Positions 7,335 through 12,897 of a DNA stretch of 12,897 nt are shown one piece after another. How positions within the stretch are numbered: the first letter of the stretch is position 1; the number at the start of each line of letters is the position of its first letter. This stretch comes from Thermoproteota archaeon (GTDB lineage Archaea; Thermoproteota; Korarchaeia; Korarchaeales; Korarchaeaceae): NCBI GenBank assembly GCA_027491555.1, contig JAOZGN010000001.1, positions 1-12,897 on the forward strand, given 5' to 3'. The notes beneath the pieces are model-generated. The model was not told the origin of the DNA. It searched no databases and saw nothing but the letters and a program-made list of their open reading frames with translations. The position numbers were made by a program, and so were the translations under genes.

Positions 7335-7340
7335 GGAGAT
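7335..7340 (+). promoter_or_regulatory. Ribosome binding site of the permease gene
   Basis: GGAGAT lies 6 bases before the ATG at 7347, within the 18-base gap after the second ligase. It fixes the permease start: the alternative ATG at 7339 runs into TGA after four codons. The same GGAGAT precedes the TTG of the first ligase. Confidence 0.6.
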
Positions 7341-7346
7341 GGAGGG

Positions 7347-8477
7347 ATGCTGAGGATAACTGTCAGGATGATAATCAGGGACTTCTCCAACAGAAAAGTG
7401 AGGACGACCCTAACCCTGCTCGGCGTCGCCATAGGCATCGCGATGATGGTGACCCTGGGGGCCATCTCGGAGGGAACGTCGGTTCAGCTCAGAGAGTCCT
7501 TCTCAGAGATGGCCGACATCATGGTCTCCCCTTCAAAGGGATTTGCCATGGGAAACAGGATGGACGAGAGCTACCTCCAGATCGTCAGGTCATATCCTGA
7601 GGTTAGGACCGCCTCGGCCTATCTTGGCGGTATGATGTTCGTTAACGGGGACATATCCCTCGTGGTCGGAGCCGAGGCGCAGATATTCTCTGTAATCTCG
7701 GTCGAACTCGGAAAGGGCAAGATGCCGAACTGGTCGAGGAGAGAGGCAGTTCTGGGCTTTGCCGCGGCGAGAGAGATGGATCTGTCGGTGGATGACAGGA
7801 TCGAGATATCCAGCGGCGGCGACGAGGCGGAGAGCTTCGAGGTGGTCGGGATCTTAGAGCGAGGCGGGAGCTTCTTCGACAGCTATGTGTTTATCCCCCT
7901 GGCCTACATGCAGAACATGACGGGGTACCTCGGTCAGGTGAGCTTCGTCCTGGTCGAACTCAAGAGGCAGGATCTAGAGGCCGACTTCGAGAGGAGGGTG
8001 GAGTCGGAGTTCCCCGGCCTTGAGGTTTCGTCTCCCGAGTCCATGATGAGAAGCATTGACAAGATCTTGGGATTCGTAAACGCGGTCCTTCTTGCCGTCA
8101 GCGGTGTCGCACTGTTAGTAGGCGGCACCAGCGTCGCTGCGACCATGATGACGAGCGTTGTGGAGAGGACTAGGGAGATAGGGATTTTTAAGGCGCTCGG
8201 AGCCACAAATGAGCGCATTCTGGGCATATTCATGCTCCAGTCGTTCCTGTTGTGCCTGTTTGGAGGGATCCTCGGCGTGTACCTGAGCCTCGCGATAACG
8301 CCCATCATAGAGGCCTGGGTGTCGGAGGCCGCCGGGTTCACCTTCAGGGCCATCTTCTCTCCAAAGCTCGTCTTGGGAGCCTTGGCGCTTGCCGAGGTCA
8401 TAGGATTCGTCTCAGGACTGGCTCCCGCCTTGAAGGCGTCGAGAACGCAGCCCGTGGAGGCGCTCAGGTATGAGTGA
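7347..8477 (+). CDS. MacB/FtsX-type ABC transporter permease
   Basis: Membrane subunit of a type VII (MacB/LolCDE/FtsX-like) ABC system, which in characterised relatives couples ATP hydrolysis to mechanical work on periplasmic or surface partners rather than classical transmembrane pumping. The 376-residue protein has one N-terminal membrane segment (about 19-41), a large extracytoplasmic domain (about 45-235, MacB_PCD-like), then three more membrane segments (about 240-264, 290-318 and 338-360). The coupling region ERTREIGIFKALGAT (273-287) and the C-terminal SRTQPVEALRYE (365-376) are typical of the FtsX family. Its last 8 bases overlap the ATPase gene, so the two are certainly co-translated partners. 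One permease gene suggests a homodimer, as in MacB. Family is secure; cargo is unknown. Confidence 0.93.
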   Translation: MLRITVRMIIRDFSNRKVRTTLTLLGVAIGIAMMVTLGAISEGTSVQLRESFSEMADIMVSPSKGFAMGNRMDESYLQIVRSYPEVRTASAYLGGMMFVNGDISLVVGAEAQIFSVISVELGKGKMPNWSRREAVLGFAAAREMDLSVDDRIEISSGGDEAESFEVVGILERGGSFFDSYVFIPLAYMQNMTGYLGQVSFVLVELKRQDLEADFERRVESEFPGLEVSSPESMMRSIDKILGFVNAVLLAVSGVALLVGGTSVAATMMTSVVERTREIGIFKALGATNERILGIFMLQSFLLCLFGGILGVYLSLAITPIIEAWVSEAAGFTFRAIFSPKLVLGALALAEVIGFVSGLAPALKASRTQPVEALRYE

Positions 8478-9324
8478 CGAGATAGTCCGGCTGGAGGGTG
8501 TCACGAAGGTCTACCCGGGGGCTGTGCCCGTGACGGCCCTTGACGGAGTGGACCTCGAGATCAGGAGGGGGGAGTTCCTGGCCATAATGGGGCCGTCGGG
8601 CTCGGGGAAGTCTACCCTGCTACACCTAATCGGCTGCATGGACAAGCCAACCTCCGGGAGTGTGATCATAGACGGGGTGGATGTTGGAGGGCTTGGTGAA
8701 CGTGGGCTCGCTGGGACGAGGGCCCGGAAGATCGGCTTCGTCTTCCAGTTCTTCAATCTGATCCCCACTCTCAGCTGCCTGGAGAACGTAGAGCTTCCAA
8801 TGCACATACTGGGACGCCTCGAAGGCGGGGAGATTAGGGCCAGGGCTACGAGGCTCTTGGAAGCGGTCGGCCTGGGGGATAGGGTGAACCACAGGCCGTC
8901 GCAGCTCAGCGGAGGTGAGAGGCAGAGGGCCGCCATAGCTAGGGCCCTTGCCAACATGCCCTCCCTTATCTTGGCCGACGAGCCCACGGGCAACCTAGAC
9001 ACGAAGACCGGGATGGAGACCATCGGCATGCTCCGAGAGATTCACGAGGCCACGGGCCAGACGGTTGTCTTAGTCACCCACGACCCAAGGGTGGCCAGCC
9101 AAGCGGAGAGGATCGTTCGGATGGTGGACGGCAAGATCCTCCGGGGGGACGCGAGCCGCCACGGCCACCTCAGCGTGGACGGGGGTAAGGAGATAGAGTC
9201 GATTAGGAGGGAACTCATGATTCTTGAGGTTCTCAAGGGGGCGATGCCACCCGAGTCCTACGAGGAGAGGCTTAACAGGATAAGGAGGCGCGTCGAGGAG
9301 GTCGAGAGGGGGGTGGGCCCATGA
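8470..9324 (+). CDS. ABC transporter ATPase, LolD/MacB type, with extra C-terminus
   Basis: ATP-hydrolysing cytoplasmic subunit that powers the permease encoded just upstream. Walker A GPSGSGKST (41-49), Q-loop FQFFN (92-96), signature LSGGERQRAA (146-155), Walker B LILADEPTGNLD (166-177) and H-loop VTHDP (202-206) are all intact. The insertion NLIPTLSCLENVELPM (96-111) is typical of the LolD/MacB class. The standard domain ends near 225. A roughly 60-residue extension follows (226-284), predicted helical and charged, containing VLKGAMPPESYEERLNRI (254-271). This resembles the hairpin repeats of the coiled-coil protein encoded at 3642-4289. The ATG start overlaps the permease gene by 8 bases, with GGAGG at 8456-8460 nine bases upstream. 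The gene overlaps the next one by ATGA. Family is certain; the role of the extension is not. Confidence 0.96.
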   Translation: MSDEIVRLEGVTKVYPGAVPVTALDGVDLEIRRGEFLAIMGPSGSGKSTLLHLIGCMDKPTSGSVIIDGVDVGGLGERGLAGTRARKIGFVFQFFNLIPTLSCLENVELPMHILGRLEGGEIRARATRLLEAVGLGDRVNHRPSQLSGGERQRAAIARALANMPSLILADEPTGNLDTKTGMETIGMLREIHEATGQTVVLVTHDPRVASQAERIVRMVDGKILRGDASRHGHLSVDGGKEIESIRRELMILEVLKGAMPPESYEERLNRIRRRVEEVERGVGP

Positions 9325-11447
9325 GAGTTCGTGGGCTCACCCGCGCTGTTCTGCTGGCCGTCCTGCTGGTTACAGGCGCTATACGCGGATCTTCAACGCC
9401 CCCATCCGACGCAGTGAGCCCGAGTGCGAATCAGTATGAGGTCCACAAGACATCTACCTCCCGCGTTAGTATCTCTCCTACGGGTGAGGTCCTCTCTCAC
9501 TCGCTGGATGTCACCCTCACCCTGAGAAACCCAGGATACCTAGGGGAGGCCTCTATCACCGACAGGGTTGTGATGCCCGACTTGGACACTCTCAGGGTGA
9601 ATGGAGTTCAACCGACCGCCGTGACGGAGACGCTGCGCGGCCTGGTCTATCTCACTTGGAGCGGGGTGAGAGTTGAACCCGGAAAGGATGTTAGGATCTC
9701 ATACTCGGTAGAAACCGCCCTCCCCCCTCCCGTCAGGGTCGCTGCAGCGTTTCGCGTAAACGGCACCGAGGCTGAGCCACTGAGCTCCGGGGGCAGATCT
9801 TACCTTCCGGTGAGGAGGGGAGACTCCGTCGAGATCTCCCTGTCCCTTCGGAACGATCTATGTGGATGCGTTGACGGTGACAGGGTCTGCGTTCCCCTCT
9901 CCTCCCTCTTGCTGATCCAGGTCGATGGTGAGATCTTGGAGGACGCCCGCCTCACCCCGTCAGAGGCGGGCACCTTCAACCTCGGTGGGACCACCGTTCA
10001 CTTGGTACCCCTGCGGCTCGGCGACGGAGAAGCCACGGCGACGCTCGCCGCCAGAGTGTCTCCCGACGCTGACGTGGGGTTGGTCAGGCTCCGTCCCATC
10101 ACCGTTTCTGTAACGCCAGCAGCCCAGGGCAATCTATCTGAACTACTCGAGAGGCGCGAGGATCTCGTCGAGTTGAGGGAATCCCTGATCGAGCTTAATG
10201 CGAGCCTCGCCTCGTACGACAACCTCCTGAGGTCAATGGGTGACACCCTAGCCAACCTCTCCGGGCTGCTGGACAGCCTCGGCTACCTGTCTAACTCGAG
10301 CGCTGACTTCGCGCGTGCGATGAGCGCGCTAAGGGCCCTAACGGAGAAGCTGGAGGTTGAGGTGAGCTACATGGTCCAGGGACTAACGGCCCTGGAGAGG
10401 GCGCTCAGGATGGAGTTCTACCTGCTCACGAACAGCACGCAGGGTCCTCCTCCCCAGATCTCCGATCTTCTCGACGGTCTTCAGGAACTCGGGCACACCA
10501 TGCAGGGCACCGTCGATCTCCTCAACGACACGGTATCAGCGATTTCAAACGGCACGGGGAGGGGGATGGCGAGGATGGGCAGGATCGCGAACGACACGGC
10601 CACATCGCTGGTGGAGCTGAACTCCTCTCTCCGAAAGGTCGAAGGGTCAGGTCTTCTGGTGAGACGCCTGGCAGAGGGGCTGACTGGCCAGGTCTTGGAT
10701 GTAGGGGGTCAGATAGACCGCCTAGACGACCTCATATCAATCTCACGCGTCAGGAGTCTGCTCTACCTCCCGGCGTCCGCCGACGCGCAGCGGGTGAGGC
10801 TCCGCACCTTATCGGCGGATGGCGACGGAACTTGGAAGGCGATCCACACCGACCCCCAGGGTGATCCGTATTCCCAGTCGGGCGAGCCCGTAGTGCTGGC
10901 CATCACGCATTCGAGCGGGGCGCCCGTGACCATAGACGCGGGTTGCCCGTCACCGAGCGTGATCTCCGCATCTAGCCCCGGTGGAGTGGTGACTACCCTG
11001 GTGGCTGTCCCCCTCGGCGCGAGGGTAGATGACGCCGTGTCCGCGTCTGGAGTGGGCGTTAGGGCCGCGAAGACCCCGGCCTCCGACGTGGCCGTGTGGG
11101 TCGACTTGGCGGTCCCGGGAGGGACGGAGGCCTCATACTCCGTCGACCTTTCGGCGGCAATGCCGAGGCTGGCAATTGAATTCCTACCAGGGGGGCCGCC
11201 CTCGGCTCGCCCGGCCAGCGAAAACATAACGGAACCGTTGGAGGGGGGATTCGAGTTGAGGCCCTGGATGTGGTTCCCGATTCTGGGAGCTCCCCTGCTA
11301 GCCGTCGTCCTCCTCGTGCTGTTGGAGGGCGCCCCCGCCGAAGAGGCGGGAATGAATCAGGAGGCGCGGCGTCTGCTGGAGAGATTAGATGTACTCGCCA
11401 AGGCGGCACCGCGGGAGGGGGAACGCCGAGAGGTCCGGGAGGAGTGA
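9321..11447 (+). CDS. Secreted, membrane-anchored stalk protein with many sequons
   Basis: Function unknown; probably the extracellular partner of the upstream ABC complex. The 708-residue protein begins with a signal peptide or anchor (hydrophobic 8-21). Next come beta-rich regions (about 40-265), a helical, probably coiled-coil region (about 270-475), and a second beta-rich region (about 480-625). A C-terminal membrane segment (about 649-668) is followed by a charged cytoplasmic tail of about 40 residues. I count 11 N-X-S/T sequons at Asn147, 271, 293, 312, 325, 371, 402, 410, 424, 434 and 635; nine fall within 271-434. Cysteines at 181, 183 and 190 form a CGC...C cluster. The ATG overlaps the ATPase stop by 4 bases, so it is translated with the transporter. 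A long helical stalk recalls MacA-like adaptors in role, but no MacA motifs are visible. No known family is recognised. Confidence 0.85.
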   Translation: MRVRGLTRAVLLAVLLVTGAIRGSSTPPSDAVSPSANQYEVHKTSTSRVSISPTGEVLSHSLDVTLTLRNPGYLGEASITDRVVMPDLDTLRVNGVQPTAVTETLRGLVYLTWSGVRVEPGKDVRISYSVETALPPPVRVAAAFRVNGTEAEPLSSGGRSYLPVRRGDSVEISLSLRNDLCGCVDGDRVCVPLSSLLLIQVDGEILEDARLTPSEAGTFNLGGTTVHLVPLRLGDGEATATLAARVSPDADVGLVRLRPITVSVTPAAQGNLSELLERREDLVELRESLIELNASLASYDNLLRSMGDTLANLSGLLDSLGYLSNSSADFARAMSALRALTEKLEVEVSYMVQGLTALERALRMEFYLLTNSTQGPPPQISDLLDGLQELGHTMQGTVDLLNDTVSAISNGTGRGMARMGRIANDTATSLVELNSSLRKVEGSGLLVRRLAEGLTGQVLDVGGQIDRLDDLISISRVRSLLYLPASADAQRVRLRTLSADGDGTWKAIHTDPQGDPYSQSGEPVVLAITHSSGAPVTIDAGCPSPSVISASSPGGVVTTLVAVPLGARVDDAVSASGVGVRAAKTPASDVAVWVDLAVPGGTEASYSVDLSAAMPRLAIEFLPGGPPSARPASENITEPLEGGFELRPWMWFPILGAPLLAVVLLVLLEGAPAEEAGMNQEARRLLERLDVLAKAAPREGERREVREE

Positions 11448-11453
11448 GACAAA

Positions 11454-12674
11454 TTACCACCTCCTCCCGTCTCCGGTGAAAGGCCTGAAAACTATCTTGT
11501 CCTTCTCCCGGAGTATCCACCTGAGGAGCCTCTCGGCCCTGTCTGGGGGGAGGTTCAGGAACAGGGCGGCCAGGTGCTTGCAGAACATCTTCCTCTGAGA
11601 CTGCCTCGTCCAGTCCGCGCAGTCGTGCAGGATAACGCCCTGCCTGACGTCTATCGTCACGTCGTAGTCCTTCACCCTGGCCATAAGGATGTCCGCCTTG
11701 TCCGCAACGACCACCACCTGGCTTGAGGGTATCTCTTTGGCCCTCTCCAGCCTCCTCTCGTCCGTCAAAATCCTGAGCATCTCGAGCACGCCCTCCCTGG
11801 GTTTGGGGGCCGACCCCTCCTCCAACCTCTCCACGTACTCCTCTAGGGAGGCCCCGGCCGCCCCGAGGGACTCCCTCCAGGACCTGATCCTCCCGAGGGC
11901 CTCTTCGTGCTGTGGGCCCGCCGCCCCCAGCATCTTCAGCATCACGATGGCGTTCTCGGGCGCGTAGGCGTGGTAGTGGTTGTTGAAGTAGCCGTAGACC
12001 CTCTTAGCCGACGATTTGGCCTCTTCCACGGCCTTAGCCCAGGGCCTCAGCTCATCCTCGGAGTAGAGGTAGTTGTACGGGACCTTCTCACCCCTACCGT
12101 GCCACCTGAAGTAGGCCACGTCCGACGTGACAATCGCCCTCGGAGGGGCCCCACCCCAGTCCGACACGACGTACGCCGCCCCTGCGGACTCCAGCATTCT
12201 GAGCACCCTCGGGTCGTCCCAGCTCGGGTGCCTGAACTCTATGGCGAGGGTAGCCCACTCCGGGGAGAGGGAGAGTAGGTGCTCAAGCCTGTCCGTCCTG
12301 GCCCGGAAGCTGGGTGGGAGCTGAACGAGGATCGGGCCGAGCTTTCCCGCCGAGCGGAGGGGCTCCAGAGAGTCGAAGAAGAGCTTGAGATCCGCCTTGA
12401 TCCCCCTGTCGAGCCTGAGCCTCTTCCTGTGGGTCACATCCCTGAGCATCTTGATCGAGAAGTCGAACCCCTCCGGCGTGACCCTCGCCATGCCCTCGAA
12501 GGTCTCCCTGTCGAGGATCTGGTAGAAGGTGGAGTTGACCTCCGTGGTGTTGAACAGCCTCGAGTAGAGCGTGAGCCTGGCCCCTTCCGACTTGGGGTAG
12601 AAGGGGCCCACCCAGTCGGCGTAGTCCCACCCGGAGGTCCCTATCCTGAGGTCCAATACCCTGACCACGAACAC
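11454..12674 (-). CDS. DUF72 (YecE-like) protein with SWIM-like zinc-finger tail
   Basis: The biochemical role of DUF72, a TIM-barrel-like family, is not established. The 406-residue product shows its landmarks: RIGTSGWDYADW (10-21), EVNSTFY (45-51), VQLPPSF (117-123), AIEFRHPSW (144-152), YFRWHG (188-193) and YGYFNNHYHAYAPENA (227-242). Classic DUF72 proteins end near 250, so the last 150 residues are extra. They contain HDCADW (350-355) and FCKHLAALF (364-372), matching the SWIM pattern CxC...CxH except that the first Cys is His350. SWIM motifs bind zinc and often contact DNA or protein. The start is unsettled: the GTG at 12674 gives the longest frame, but TTG 12656 yields MDLRIGTSGW, closer to the usual N-terminus, and fits the TATA-like element better. 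The gene converges on the stalk gene, with only 6 bases between stop codons. Confidence 0.88.
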   Translation of the reverse strand: MFVVRVLDLRIGTSGWDYADWVGPFYPKSEGARLTLYSRLFNTTEVNSTFYQILDRETFEGMARVTPEGFDFSIKMLRDVTHRKRLRLDRGIKADLKLFFDSLEPLRSAGKLGPILVQLPPSFRARTDRLEHLLSLSPEWATLAIEFRHPSWDDPRVLRMLESAGAAYVVSDWGGAPPRAIVTSDVAYFRWHGRGEKVPYNYLYSEDELRPWAKAVEEAKSSAKRVYGYFNNHYHAYAPENAIVMLKMLGAAGPQHEEALGRIRSWRESLGAAGASLEEYVERLEEGSAPKPREGVLEMLRILTDERRLERAKEIPSSQVVVVADKADILMARVKDYDVTIDVRQGVILHDCADWTRQSQRKMFCKHLAALFLNLPPDRAERLLRWILREKDKIVFRPFTGDGRRW

Positions 12675-12684
12675 GTCCGGGCGA

Positions 12685-12694
12685 CAAAATTAAC
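12685..12694 (-). promoter_or_regulatory. TATA-like element upstream of the DUF72 gene
   Basis: Minus-strand GTTAATTTTG, centred about 16 bases upstream of the GTG at 12674 and 34 bases upstream of the TTG at 12656. A 26-base spacing puts the transcription start near 12663, favouring the TTG start with a short leader. It is the only AT-rich patch in the region. Confidence 0.4.
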
Positions 12695-12718
12695 GGATTT
12701 GCAGACCCAGGTGGAGGA

Positions 12719-12897
12719 CTAGGCAGATCTCCTCCTGCTGGGTCCCCACGTACCCCGCTGACCTCTGCATCCCCGCTCTGGAGTGACCCTCGAGGCCATG
12801 GGGGGCCTACCTGCTACTGCAGGCGAAGACTCCCCCCTCAAGCGGGTCTCCATCAGGTGCGCAGAGTTCCTCACGGCCTCGTCTGTCGCGAGGTTCG
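12719..12897 (-). CDS. Possible C-terminal end of a protein (edge frame, uncertain)
   Basis: A minus-strand frame is open from the right edge to a TAG at 12719-12721, giving 58 residues. Its beginning (NLATDEAVRNSAHLMETRLR) looks like an amphipathic helix, while the remainder is Arg-, Gly- and Pro-rich and looks disordered. No family is recognised. A competing plus-strand frame starts at GTG 12783 or ATG 12798 (MGGLPATAGEDSPLKR) and runs off the edge. The window is too short to decide between them, and either or both may be non-coding. Confidence 0.28.
   Translation of the reverse strand, partial: NLATDEAVRNSAHLMETRLRGESSPAVAGRPPMASRVTPERGCRGQRGTWGPSRRRSA

Noticed and set aside
9321..11447. 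Calling the stalk protein MacA
   Set aside because: It lacks recognisable lipoyl/barrel-sandwich features and has a C-terminal membrane anchor, unlike MacA; only a similar role is suggested.
11689..12722. Plus-strand frames opposite the DUF72 gene
   Set aside because: The minus strand carries continuous DUF72 motifs; the plus frames are short, low-complexity and overlap each other.
1..12897. CRISPR arrays, insertion sequences, rRNA genes
   Set aside because: No regularly spaced repeats, transposase motifs, terminal inverted repeats or rRNA-like stretches were seen.

Overview
The window looks archaeal, probably a high-GC member of the Thermoproteota/TACK side. Evidence: TATA-like boxes about 25-28 bases upstream of GTG/TTG starts (leaderless style), GGAG ribosome sites inside the operon, heavy AGG/AGA arginine use, an XPB-type helicase and a very sequon-rich surface protein. 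The species cannot be named from sequence alone.

Layout. Left (1-3455, minus strand): an XPB/Rad25-like SF2 helicase (1572-3455), followed downstream by a polytopic GT-C/GT39-like membrane glycosyltransferase (47-1495), each with its own TATA-like box. Centre (3456-4440): a divergent promoter region with a palindrome and a perfect hairpin, then a charged coiled-coil protein built of SHOCT-like helical-hairpin repeats (3642-4289), then a short non-coding stretch with two inverted repeats and a strong TATA box. Right centre (4441-11447, plus strand): a tightly packed five-gene operon made of two PaaK-like adenylate-forming ligases, a MacB/FtsX-type permease, a LolD/MacB-type ATPase, and a large secreted, membrane-anchored stalk protein with 11 N-glycosylation sequons. 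Right (11454-12674, minus strand): a convergent DUF72 protein carrying a C-terminal SWIM-like zinc-finger motif. The last 180 bases hold weak edge frames only.

How the genes may work together. The five-gene operon is the most interesting unit. Three of its four junctions overlap by 4-8 bases and the other gap is 18 bases, so the two ligases are probably made together with the transporter and surface protein. One reading is that the ligases activate a carboxylic acid used to make or modify something the ABC complex moves or releases at the cell surface, with the stalk protein as the outer partner. This is inference; no substrate is visible. The helicase, glycosyltransferase and DUF72 genes look like independent units.
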